Source of the DNA: Pandoraea anapnoica
Lineage (GTDB): Bacteria; Pseudomonadota; Gammaproteobacteria; Burkholderiales; Burkholderiaceae
Direction of reading: 5' to 3'
DNA length: 64,000 bases
Assembly (NCBI RefSeq): GCF_902459765.1
Contig: NZ_CABPSP010000011.1
Coordinates: 1 to 64,000, forward strand
Part shown: positions 51,818 to 59,726 of the stretch, one piece after another
Numbering within the stretch: the first letter of the stretch is position 1
Layout: each line of letters opens with the position of its first letter
Position numbers and translations under genes: made by a program
The notes under the pieces: generated by a model
The model's input: only the letters and a program-made list of their open reading frames with translations
The model's database searches: none
Told to the model about the DNA's origin: nothing

Positions 51818-52830
51818 GTTCCGCAATCTGTTCCCAACTGCGCGCGCCCGGCACGTGGCTCGCGGTGGTCGGTTTCGTCGTCATCGGCGCAGCAGGTCTC
51901 GCCCTGCCCCAATGGCAATTTCTGGTGTCGGTGGCGTTGTCGAAGGGCATCGTCGCGCTGGGTCTGGCGCTGTTGCTGCGCACGGGGCTCGCGTCGTTCG
52001 GTCAGGCGTTGTTCTTCGCGGTCGGCGCGTATTGCGTGGGTCTCGGCATGAACTACTACGGCCTGACGGAGCTGTTCGCGCTGCTCGCCGTGTCGATGAT
52101 CGTGTCGGCCGTGCTGGCCTTCGTGCTCGGCTTTTTGCTGGCGCGCTATCGCGACATCTTCTTCGCGATGCTCACGCTGGCGTTGTCGATGATCTGCTAC
52201 GGCCTGCTGCTCAATAACGTCGAACTCGGCGGCAGCGACGGCTTTAACGTGAACGCTCCCACCCTCGGCAGCAGTGCTGAGCCGTGGCAACTCACGGGCA
52301 CGAACCTGTTTGCGGTGGGCTTCATCGCCGCCATCGTGTGCGTGATGGGCGTGGCCGTGTACATGCGCTCCACGCCGGGACATCTCGGCCCCGCGATCAA
52401 AGACAACGAGATCCGCGTGGAGTATCTGGGCACTTCCGCCCGCCGCAACATTCATCTGACGTACGTGATCGCAGGTGCGCTCGCGGGTCTGGGCGGCGCG
52501 TTGCAAGCGTTCAACATCGGTCACATCGATCCGGACATGGCGTTCTGGACGACCTCGGGCGAGTTCGTCTTCATCGCCGTGCTCTCGGGCACCCGCTTCG
52601 CCTTCTCGCCGTTCATCGGTGCGCTGCTGCTCGAAGTGGCGCGCGCGATGGCGTATCGCTACGCACCGAACACGTGGCAAATCGTGATGGGCGCGATCAT
52701 GCTCGCAATCATCGCCTTCCTGCCGGGCGGTCTCACGAGTCTGGGTCTGGGACGTCGCAAGGCGACAGTTGCACATCCCGTCACGCAGTCGGCGACCGCG
52801 AAAGTCAACGCTTCGGCCGACGCAGCATAA
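51814..52830 (+). CDS. Liv-type ABC permease, LivM-like
   Basis: Second permease, 338 residues, about ten helices. LivM motifs are LLRTGLASFGQALFFAVGAY (about 48-67; family LxxGxxSLGHaxFfaiGAY), IKDNEIRVEYLGTSARRNIH (about 195) and FSPFIGALLLEVARAMAYRY. A short Ala/Thr-rich tail ends the protein. It overlaps LivH by 4 nt and lies 10 nt before LivG. Confidence 0.92.
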   Translation: MSSAICSQLRAPGTWLAVVGFVVIGAAGLALPQWQFLVSVALSKGIVALGLALLLRTGLASFGQALFFAVGAYCVGLGMNYYGLTELFALLAVSMIVSAVLAFVLGFLLARYRDIFFAMLTLALSMICYGLLLNNVELGGSDGFNVNAPTLGSSAEPWQLTGTNLFAVGFIAAIVCVMGVAVYMRSTPGHLGPAIKDNEIRVEYLGTSARRNIHLTYVIAGALAGLGGALQAFNIGHIDPDMAFWTTSGEFVFIAVLSGTRFAFSPFIGALLLEVARAMAYRYAPNTWQIVMGAIMLAIIAFLPGGLTSLGLGRRKATVAHPVTQSATAKVNASADAA

Positions 52831-52840
52831 GAGGCACGAG

Positions 52841-53605
52841 ATGGCATCGACACACATCATTGAGGCCTCCGGCCTGCACAAAACCTTCGGGAGCGTTACG
52901 CCCGCGAAGGACATCACCGTCAACATCGACGCACAGAGCGTGGTCGGTCTGATCGGCACGAACGGCGCGGGCAAGACGACATTCGTGAACATGCTCACGG
53001 GCTACATCAAGCCGGATCGCGGCGAGATCATGTTCCGTGGCAAGCGCATCACGGGCCTGGCACCGCGCAAGATCACACGTCTGGGCATTGCGCGTTCGTT
53101 CCAGATTCCGCAGTTGTTCGGCTCACAGACTGCGCGCGAGAACATCGAGATTGCGCTGGCGATTTCGGGTTTGTCGGCGGATCTGGCAAACGAGAGTCTG
53201 GCGCGTCTGGGCGTGCTGGAGTTTGCCGACATGATCTCCGGGACTCTGCCGGAAGGCGTGCGCAAGCTGCTCGATATCGCGCTCGCGATGGTCTGCAAAC
53301 CGGAGGTCCTGCTGCTCGACGAGCCGACCTCGGGCGTTGCAGCGGAAGAGAAATTCGACGTGATGAATCGCGTGCTGGATGCCGCGCGTGCGCTGGGCAT
53401 TACGGTGCTGTTCGTGGAGCACGACATGGAAATCGTGCGCCGCTACAGCGACCGCGTGCTGGCGTTCTGCGACGGTCGCATTCTGGCGGACGGCACACCG
53501 GACGTGGTACTGGCCGACCCGCAGGTGCGCGAGTTGATCATTGGCGAGACGGTGGCCGCAGCGCCGGCGTCGGGAAATATGGCTGGCGAGGTAGCCCATG
53601 CTTGA
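52841..53605 (+). CDS. Liv-type ABC ATPase, LivG-like
   Basis: ATPase of 254 residues: Walker A GTNGAGKTTF (about 38-47), Walker B VLLLDEPTSGV (about 165) and the switch His in LFVEHDMEIVRRYSDRVLAF (about 195). The ABC signature is degenerate (LPEGVRKLLDIALAM instead of LS.GQ...), as in some LivG-like proteins of the urea/amide branch. The start at 52841 has GAGGCACGAG upstream. Its end overlaps LivF by 8 nt. Confidence 0.92.
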   Translation: MASTHIIEASGLHKTFGSVTPAKDITVNIDAQSVVGLIGTNGAGKTTFVNMLTGYIKPDRGEIMFRGKRITGLAPRKITRLGIARSFQIPQLFGSQTARENIEIALAISGLSADLANESLARLGVLEFADMISGTLPEGVRKLLDIALAMVCKPEVLLLDEPTSGVAAEEKFDVMNRVLDAARALGITVLFVEHDMEIVRRYSDRVLAFCDGRILADGTPDVVLADPQVRELIIGETVAAAPASGNMAGEVAHA

Positions 53606-54239
53606 AGTCGGAAATCTGAATGTGCGCTTCGGCGCGACGGACATTCTTCGGGGCGTGCAATTCTCGGTGCCCAAGGGCGCCATCGTCGGGCTGATCGGAC
53701 GCAACGGCGCGGGCAAGACAACGACGCTGCGTGCCATCATGGGCCTCGTGAAGGCGAACGGCGGCACGTTGACGTTCGATGGCGTGGATCTGGTCAAAGC
53801 CCCCTCGCACGAACGCACGTCGCTGGGCATCGGCTACGCGCCGGAAGATCGTCGTCTGATCCCGGACATGACGGTGGAAGAAAATCTTTGCGTGCCCGCG
53901 TGGGCACTCAAGGCGAAGGACGTGCAGGCGCGTCTGGACAAGGTCTACCGCATCATTCCGGAAGCCCGCGAGTGGGCGCCGCGCCGTGCCTTGCAATTGT
54001 CGGGGGGCCAGCAGAAACTGGTGGCCGTCGGTCGCGCGCTGATGACGAGTTCGCGCCTGCTGATGCTCGACGAACCGTTCGAAGGCGTGGCTCCGGCACT
54101 CTCGAAGCGCATCGCCGAAGTGATTGGCCAGATGCGCAGCGAAGGCCTCGCCGTCATTCTCTCGGGTGCGGATTTGCAGCACGCCGGTGCAGTGCTCGAT
54201 AACGTCTACCGGATCGATCGCGGCCAGATGGTCGCGTGA
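53598..54239 (+). CDS. Liv-type ABC ATPase, LivF-like
   Basis: Second ATPase, 213 residues, about 20 shorter than typical LivF. Walker A GRNGAGKTTT (about 34-43), signature LQLSGGQQKLVAVGRALM (about 132) and Walker B RLLMLDEPFEGVAP (about 150). At the usual switch position LivF has VEQN; here it reads ILSGADLQHA, an unusual variant. It pairs with LivG to drive the LivHM channel. The iron alcohol dehydrogenase gene follows after 30 nt. Confidence 0.9.
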   Translation: MLEVGNLNVRFGATDILRGVQFSVPKGAIVGLIGRNGAGKTTTLRAIMGLVKANGGTLTFDGVDLVKAPSHERTSLGIGYAPEDRRLIPDMTVEENLCVPAWALKAKDVQARLDKVYRIIPEAREWAPRRALQLSGGQQKLVAVGRALMTSSRLLMLDEPFEGVAPALSKRIAEVIGQMRSEGLAVILSGADLQHAGAVLDNVYRIDRGQMVA

Positions 54240-54269
54240 GTTTCATCAAGTCTTCATAGGAAAACGATC

Positions 54270-55430
54270 ATGAACGCATTTCGTTTCCAGACGGTCCCCA
54301 CCGTCGTCGTGGAATTCGGCGCAGCGCGCCGTCTGGGTGCGCTGCTGCGCGAGCAGTTTCCGTCGGCCAAACGCCTGTGCGTGGTCACGGACGGCTTTTT
54401 GCATAAGAGCGGTCTCCTCGCCCCGGCACTGGCCGATCTGACGAAGCACGACTGGCAGGTGTCGGTCATCGACGACGTGATCGCCGATCCGCCCGAGCAC
54501 GTGGTGCTCGAAGCCGCCGAACGCGCTCGCACGGCAGACGCCGAAATCGTGCTGGGTCTGGGCGGCGGTTCGTCGATGGACGTGGCCAAGCTGCTCGCAG
54601 TGCTGCTGCCGGGCACGCAGTCGATCAAGGACATGTACGGCGTGAAGAAGGTGACGGGCACGCGCCTGCCGCTGGTACAAATGCCGACGACCGCGGGCAC
54701 CGGTTCGGAAGTCACGGCCGTGTCGATTGTGACGACCGGCGAGACGACGAAGATGGGTGTCGTTGCACCACAACTCTTTGCCGATCTCGCGATCCTCGAC
54801 GCGGAACTCACGCTCGGCCTGCCGCGCGCGGCGACCGCCGCCACCGGCATCGACGCGATGGTGCATGCCATCGAAGCCTATACGTCGGCACACCTGAAAA
54901 ATCCGATCTCGGACATGCTCGCCGTGAAGGCCCTGGAATTGCTCTCGCGCAATCTCCTGCCCGCCTGCAACGATGGCGCTAACCGTGAAGCGCGCGAAGC
55001 CATGCTCGTTGGCGCGATGTTCGCCGGACAGTCGTTCGCCAACTCGCCAGTGGCCGCCGTCCACGCCCTCGCTTACCCGATCGGAGGCATCTTCCACGTC
55101 GCCCATGGCCTGTCGAACGCGCTGGTGCTATCGCATGTCATGCGCTTCAATGCGCCCGCTGCCAGCAAGCTTTACGCAGAACTCGCCGACGTGATTCTTC
55201 CCGTCAAGGCGAGCGGCAGCGATGAAGCGAAAACCGATGCGCTGATCCGGCACATCGAGTCGATGATCGTCGACACCGCCATTCCCCGCACGCTGCGCGA
55301 GGTGGGCGTCAAGCAGGACGACATCGCGCGTATGGCCAGCGACGCTATGCTTCAGACCCGCCTTCTCGTCAACAATCCCCGCGAGGTCTCCGAAGCCGAC
55401 GCTTTCGCGATCTACTCGGCAGCGTTCTGA
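54270..55430 (+). CDS. iron-containing (group III) alcohol dehydrogenase
   Basis: NAD(P)-dependent, Fe2+-type alcohol dehydrogenase of 386 residues. NAD-binding GGGSSMDVAKLLAVL (about 98) and the metal ligands are visible: Asp195 and His199 in GIDAMVHAIEAY, His263 and His277 in HALAYPIGGIFHVAHG. In the same operon as gabD and the Liv importer, it may oxidise 4-hydroxybutyrate to succinate semialdehyde; some iron ADHs (4-hydroxybutyrate dehydrogenase) have that activity. Last gene of the operon; no strong terminator is visible between it and the DUF1801 gene. Confidence 0.92.
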   Translation: MNAFRFQTVPTVVVEFGAARRLGALLREQFPSAKRLCVVTDGFLHKSGLLAPALADLTKHDWQVSVIDDVIADPPEHVVLEAAERARTADAEIVLGLGGGSSMDVAKLLAVLLPGTQSIKDMYGVKKVTGTRLPLVQMPTTAGTGSEVTAVSIVTTGETTKMGVVAPQLFADLAILDAELTLGLPRAATAATGIDAMVHAIEAYTSAHLKNPISDMLAVKALELLSRNLLPACNDGANREAREAMLVGAMFAGQSFANSPVAAVHALAYPIGGIFHVAHGLSNALVLSHVMRFNAPAASKLYAELADVILPVKASGSDEAKTDALIRHIESMIVDTAIPRTLREVGVKQDDIARMASDAMLQTRLLVNNPREVSEADAFAIYSAAF

Positions 55431-55490
55431 TCTCGTTAGAATGAGGCCTTCTTCTACGCGCTGTTGCTTTCCCCATTGGAGACGCTCGAC

Positions 55491-55871
55491 ATGAAGAAGG
55501 CCTTTCCCTCACCCGACGAAGCCTCAGCACTTATCGACGCCCGTATCACCGAACTCGCAGACTGGCGCGGCGATATGCTCGCCCGCCTTCGTACCATCGT
55601 GACCCGCGCAGCCCCCGATATCGTCGAGGAATGGAAGTGGCGCGTACCCGTCTGGTCTTGTGACGGGATTCTATGCACCGGCGAAACCTATAGGGCCACC
55701 GTCAAACTGACCTTCCCGAAGGGCGCTTCGCTTCCCGACCCCACGGGTCTCTTCAACGCCAGTCTCGAAGGTAATACCCGCCGCGCCATCGATTTCCGTG
55801 AAGGCGTCGCCATCGACGAGAAAGCGTTAATCAATCTCATTCGCGAAGCCATCAAGGTAAATCGCAGCTAG
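55491..55871 (+). CDS. DUF1801 (YdhG-like) protein
   Basis: Small cytoplasmic protein of 126 residues in the DUF1801/YdhG superfamily, function unknown. Typical core: RIVTRAAPDIVEEWKWRVPVW-like stretch (IVEEWKWRVPVWSCDG visible at about 49-64), KLTFPKGASLPDP and the RAIDFREGVAIDEKAL segment. The start at 55491 has GGAG upstream. It stands alone, 60 nt after the ADH gene; probably not part of that pathway. Immediately downstream GC content drops sharply. Confidence 0.88.
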   Translation: MKKAFPSPDEASALIDARITELADWRGDMLARLRTIVTRAAPDIVEEWKWRVPVWSCDGILCTGETYRATVKLTFPKGASLPDPTGLFNASLEGNTRRAIDFREGVAIDEKALINLIREAIKVNRS

Positions 55872-56420
55872 TGCGCGGCTTACGAAATCAGCAATCTTTT
55901 AATTTCGGATTGCACACCTCATCAGTATTTTATTAAAATCAATAACAACGATTCTCAAAAAAACACAAATCCAAAAATCTCAATAAAAAAAGCGCAAAAA
56001 ACAGAATCCGTTTCAGACATAATCTTCGATTTTAGATGATAGAAAACAACAAAAAAATATCTAGAAAATCGAGATGTCTCGTTTTCCTATATTTTCGATG
56101 CACTCATTGAAATACCGTTAACCCGCTGATATTCTTCAGCGCATCGGTGTACGTAACCAAGTTCATACATGTGGCCAGAGCCGCCCGACACCGGTACGTA
56201 GTGCTTTCGATTTATTGCATTTGCCACGGCGTGCGAAACGATTGCCAACGTTAGCGACACCATCTTTTTGCAGTATTCAATTAAAAACTCCGACGCAGCA
56301 GCATGACCCAGGGGCCGACGTGGCGTAATTCGCCACGGTAGCGTCGTGCGCACTTTTGGAGTCGGTGTCTCGAAAATAAGCAGTTAAACGCATAAGCATC
56401 TGATTCCCCCTGGAGACATC
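55872..56420. other. 549-nt AT-rich intergenic region upstream of luxR
   Basis: Strikingly AT-rich compared with the rest of the window, with A-runs (for example 55958-55990). An inverted repeat GAAAATCGAGATGTCTCGTTTTC spans 56064-56086 (shown as arms GAAAATCGAGA / TCTCGTTTTC). A minus-strand frame at 56087-56353 (MVSLTLAIVSHAV... from 56263) could encode a 58-residue protein but has no family-like sequence. This is probably the upstream regulatory region of luxR, and possibly a recent insertion. Confidence 0.5.
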
Positions 56421-57134
56421 ATGTCTGCCTTGATGCAACTGCTCGAAACTATCCACGACGATTGCAGTGGAATAACCGACTCCAAGAAGCTTTTTCAGCG
56501 CATCGACTCGTTCTCTAAACGCATCGGCTTCGAGTATTGCTGTTACGGTTTCCGTCATCATAGGAGTGCAACACAATCGGAAGTGCGTGTCTTCGACAGC
56601 TATCCGACCGGATGGATGGCGCACTACAGCGAAAAGGGTTTTCTCAACGTCGATCCGACCGTCGCCGTCGGCGCACATACGGAAAGGCTGCTGTCCTGGC
56701 GCGATCCCACCCTGCCCGCCGCGCCCGAGCTTTGGCGCGATGCAAACGACTTTGGCCTGAATCACGGTGTGGCGCGCTCTAGCTGGGGGCCACATGGCGA
56801 ATTCGGTCTGTTGAGCTTCGGCAGATCGACGCAATACCTCACACCGATCGAGTTGAACTCATTGCAAATCGGCATGGGTGTGCTGGCGAACTATACGCAC
56901 GAGTCGATGAGCCGCCTGCTGCGCCCTCAACGTCCGCCTTTCGACATCGAATCGTTGTCGATACGCGAGCGCGAAGTCCTGTTGTGGACCGCAGAGGGAA
57001 AAACCGCCGACGAGATCGGCGACATCCTCGGCATCTCGACACGTACGGTCAATTTCCATATTCGCAACTGTCTCGATAAAACCGGCTGTCGCAACAAGGT
57101 GCAGAGCGCAATTCGTCTGGTGATGTGGCGCTAG
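56421..57134 (+). CDS. LuxR-family quorum-sensing regulator
   Basis: AHL-responsive transcription factor of 237 residues. The autoinducer domain (about 15-160) keeps the diagnostic residues: GWMAHYSEKGFLNVDP (W, Y, D, P), LSWRDP (W) and a Gly in WGPHGEFGLLSFG. The C-terminal GerE HTH is at about 170-235 (LSIREREVLLWTAEGKTADE, STRTVNFHIRNCL). ATG 56421 has GGAG 6 nt upstream. It converges with the luxI gene; this convergent layout resembles the PpnI/PpnR system described for Pandoraea pnomenusa (from memory). Confidence 0.93.
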   Translation: MSALMQLLETIHDDCSGITDSKKLFQRIDSFSKRIGFEYCCYGFRHHRSATQSEVRVFDSYPTGWMAHYSEKGFLNVDPTVAVGAHTERLLSWRDPTLPAAPELWRDANDFGLNHGVARSSWGPHGEFGLLSFGRSTQYLTPIELNSLQIGMGVLANYTHESMSRLLRPQRPPFDIESLSIREREVLLWTAEGKTADEIGDILGISTRTVNFHIRNCLDKTGCRNKVQSAIRLVMWR

Positions 57135-57227
57135 CCCTTCGTTCCCCCGCTGCCGCAGTCATGCCACGCAGTCGCGGGGGAACCGAGACCGGCGACACCA
57201 TCGTGGTCGCTCGCCGGTCGTTCGCCA

Positions 57228-57914
57228 TCAATTGCCCGACATATCGCACGACAACCCCAGCGCCGCGCGCGTCGTAGCATCGATGTCGATACGGTACGCC
57301 GCCACCAGCCGACCGTCTATTCGGTACGCCGCGCCAAGCTTGTGGGTCGGTACACCGATGCGCCCGAACAAACGCGCCAGACTGACGAACGTCACGCCGA
57401 TCAATCGATGCGCGCCCAGCGAGCTGGCAGTGAAAACTGCAGCACGCAACAACTCCCTCGCCCCTTGCGTCGCCTGCTGCGTCTGCTGCGTCTGCTGCGT
57501 GCGCGTATGACTCGCGTAGACGCCTTCCGCCTGTGGCGACTCCCAGGCAAAGCGTGAAAGCTCCCACACGGGCGTTGCGTAAGCCCCTTCCCCCATGTCG
57601 AAACCGTCTCCCATGTGAATGGCCGCAGGAAGATCGTCTACGAGATGAGGGAAGTGATCGCCTAACAAATAGCGGTGTGTCGCAGGCAGGAGGCGTGCGC
57701 ACCCGACAATGGCGTCCTCGTGGCGAAGCGTGACGTAAATGGTGTCGTCACGGTCATATTCGTCGGACTCTTCGCCCACCTCCGACATTCCGCACTGTGA
57801 CGCAGACCTCATCTCCCACCCCAGCTTCTGCACGAAAACCCGGTGGCGAAAGCGCGCGATTTCGCCTCTTGCAGAAGGGATCAACTGAGCACCGCGCATC
57901 ACATCGACTCGCAT
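57228..57914 (-). CDS. LuxI-family acyl-homoserine-lactone synthase
   Basis: AHL synthase of 228 residues, making an N-acyl homoserine lactone from S-adenosylmethionine and acyl-ACP. Conserved residues are visible: RFRHRVFVQKLGW (Arg23/Phe27/Trp33), DEYDRDDTIYV (E/D cluster), GCARLLPATH (Arg) and WELSRFA (Glu, Arg). At about 138-147 a TQQTQQTQQ stretch comes from a 9-bp tandem repeat. The start at 57914 has GGAGG 7 nt upstream. A lux box lies 58-77 nt before the start, so it is probably autoinduced through the convergent LuxR. Confidence 0.95.
   Translation of the reverse strand: MRVDVMRGAQLIPSARGEIARFRHRVFVQKLGWEMRSASQCGMSEVGEESDEYDRDDTIYVTLRHEDAIVGCARLLPATHRYLLGDHFPHLVDDLPAAIHMGDGFDMGEGAYATPVWELSRFAWESPQAEGVYASHTRTQQTQQTQQATQGARELLRAAVFTASSLGAHRLIGVTFVSLARLFGRIGVPTHKLGAAYRIDGRLVAAYRIDIDATTRAALGLSCDMSGN
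57474..57500. repeat. 9-bp tandem repeat inside luxI
   Basis: CTGCTGCGT is repeated three times without interruption (57474-57482, 57483-57491, 57492-57500). It encodes the repeating QQT tripeptide. Units are multiples of three, so length change would keep the frame. Confidence 0.85.
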
Positions 57915-57971
57915 TCCAAACCTCCATCGTTAGTAGATGAAGGCAGATTAGCGACGCAGAAATGAAGCGAA

Positions 57972-57991
57972 AACTGTCAACGTTGACAGGT
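57972..57991 (-). promoter_or_regulatory. lux box upstream of luxI
   Basis: AACTGTCAACGTTGACAGGT contains a perfect 16-bp palindrome (CTGTCAAC/GTTGACAG) and keeps the ACCTGT...ACAG-T ends of the lux box consensus (ACCTGTnnGATCnTACAGGT, from memory). It is 58 nt before the luxI start on the minus strand, a normal position. Confidence 0.8.
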
Positions 57992-58092
57992 GGAAAAAAT
58001 CATCATCACAACCAAGTAACATGTCCTTCAAAAATCGCTCATTCATCGAGAGAAAATCGAGTGAACGAACAGCGCGGTCCTCGATGCTTCCC

Positions 58093-58122
58093 AAAAAAAA
58101 GCCACGACAAGAATGTCGTGGC
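58093..58122 (-). terminator. rho-independent terminator of the secreted-protein operon
   Basis: On the minus strand GCCACGACA (58122-58114) pairs with TGTCGTGGC (58109-58101), 4-nt loop, followed by eight T (58100-58093). It lies 44 nt beyond the stop of the duplicated lipoprotein gene. Confidence 0.95.
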
Positions 58123-58165
58123 AAACATCGATGTGCGCGGTGCCAGGCGGAAAAATCGCCTCGTT

Positions 58166-59659
58166 TTACCTGCTCTGACACGCCGCCCAGTTATCCGGCG
58201 CAGCAAGCAATGCACCGGTATTTATCGCGCCGGTCTGATCTGCAACGTGGTACCTGTAGATCGAACCGGCCGGGTTCGTTAGCACCACCTGTAACACGGG
58301 CATGAAATGTCCCGTCACTTCCATGTAATCCTGCTGAATGTATTGCGCACCGGGTTTGGCATCGAGCGTCGGATAGAACCATGCGTCGATGGGAAGCTGG
58401 TCGGGAATGTTCTGTGGCCACGCGGCAATGACGACTTCGTTGTGCGCATTGCTGTATGTCTGACGCAACTCCTTGAATACGGCAAACTGCGCGACGCTCG
58501 GCGAAAGCGCGCATCCGCCCGCCGGTGCTCCCCCATGGGTGGTCAGCCATTGTGCGGCCGTGTTGATACCTCTCGCGTCGCACAGACGCAGGTCTGGGGT
58601 CGTCGCCGTTCCCGTTCCGCAACTGCTCGGTCGGCTGCTTGTCCCAGCGTTCACCGGGAACTCGCATCGCCACGTCAACGGATATTGGGTCGGCGCCTGC
58701 AATTCGCGCATGATGATGCCCGGTCCGCCGCTATGCGTCGCGTTCATGAGCATGTCCACGCGGGCAAAAGAGAACGACACCCCGTTGCGATCAACAGAAT
58801 TCTGGGACGGGTTCCACGAATGGAAATCGCCACAACCCGTAATTCGAATCAGCACGCCAGAGCAGTTGTATCCGGCCGTGTTGCCCGGACACGTCATGCG
58901 CGTATCGGCATGGCGCGCTTCGAGTTGCTTTGCCACGGTGAATCCCCAATCGAGCTGATCGCGCTCATCGAAGCCGAAGGCGGTGGCGGCGCCCGCACCT
59001 ATCGTCGCCTTGAGAACGGGCATCCACTGCCCTGTGGCGTCGTAATACTGCTTCTGGTATCGCAGCGCCTGCGAGAGCTGCCCGCCGTTTGCCACGTCGT
59101 AATAGATGGCTTGCACCGCCAGCGCCGCCGGATTGCCCACGTTCCAGAGGCTCACACCGACGGCGTCCGCATTGCCAGGGCATGGCGGCAGCGATTGCGC
59201 GAGCGGCGCCTTTCCGCAGACGTAGTCGTAAGGCTGCCCGTTACCTGCAGCCGTCGGACGATCTGCCAGTACGAAGCCCACGGAAGCGGACAGAGTGACG
59301 GCAGGCAGATCCTGTCGCGCGTAACTCAGACGCGCGTAACCGGCGTTCGTCTCGTCCGCGCCGATCTGCCAGAACGGGGTGTCTGCGCCACCTGCCGGCG
59401 CCGGACGCAACATGACGCCCGAGCAATCGAACGCCGGACTGGCGACGAAGCACTTTCCGGGCGTCTGTGCATAGCGACGATTGATGGAATAGGCCAGATC
59501 GGCCCCGGGCAATTGCGACGTCGAAGTGACGGCCGCCGATGGGCCGACCGGCACCGCAGGCACCGGTGCTTTGTCGATTACCGTACATGCACAGGCAAGC
59601 GCCGTCAGCAGCACTGGCGTCGCGCGGCGCAGTGCTGCCTGCCAAATCGTGCTCAGCAT
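58166..59659 (-). CDS. exported lipoprotein with two internal repeats, family unknown
   Basis: 497 residues from ATG 59659 (GAGGTG upstream). The N-terminal signal with lipobox-like LTALACAC suggests an outer-membrane lipoprotein. The mature part is a duplication: CFVASPAFDCSGVMLR (about 69) and MTCPGNTAGYNCSGVLIR (about 253) start two modules of about 185 residues. Each ends in Y...TG.WMPVL/TGHFMPVL (for example ATGQWMPVLKA and VTGHFMPVLQV). Cys-rich, so disulfide-stabilised. I do not recognise the family; repeated CSGV-x-R motifs occur in exported proteins of some Yersinia/Pseudomonas (from memory). Last gene of the operon with the two Ig-like proteins; a terminator follows. Confidence 0.75.
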   Translation of the reverse strand: MLSTIWQAALRRATPVLLTALACACTVIDKAPVPAVPVGPSAAVTSTSQLPGADLAYSINRRYAQTPGKCFVASPAFDCSGVMLRPAPAGGADTPFWQIGADETNAGYARLSYARQDLPAVTLSASVGFVLADRPTAAGNGQPYDYVCGKAPLAQSLPPCPGNADAVGVSLWNVGNPAALAVQAIYYDVANGGQLSQALRYQKQYYDATGQWMPVLKATIGAGAATAFGFDERDQLDWGFTVAKQLEARHADTRMTCPGNTAGYNCSGVLIRITGCGDFHSWNPSQNSVDRNGVSFSFARVDMLMNATHSGGPGIIMRELQAPTQYPLTWRCEFPVNAGTSSRPSSCGTGTATTPDLRLCDARGINTAAQWLTTHGGAPAGGCALSPSVAQFAVFKELRQTYSNAHNEVVIAAWPQNIPDQLPIDAWFYPTLDAKPGAQYIQQDYMEVTGHFMPVLQVVLTNPAGSIYRYHVADQTGAINTGALLAAPDNWAACQSR

Positions 59660-59726
59660 GAAACACCTCGCATGGGAGCCACGCTCCCTGAACGTCACAT
59701 CGATCGTGAGGAAGGAGCGCGGCGCT

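Noticed and set aside
56087-56353. Minus-strand 88-codon frame between DUF1801 and luxR
   Set aside because: No recognisable domain and no clear ribosome site at 56263 or 56353; kept only as a possibility in the intergenic entry.
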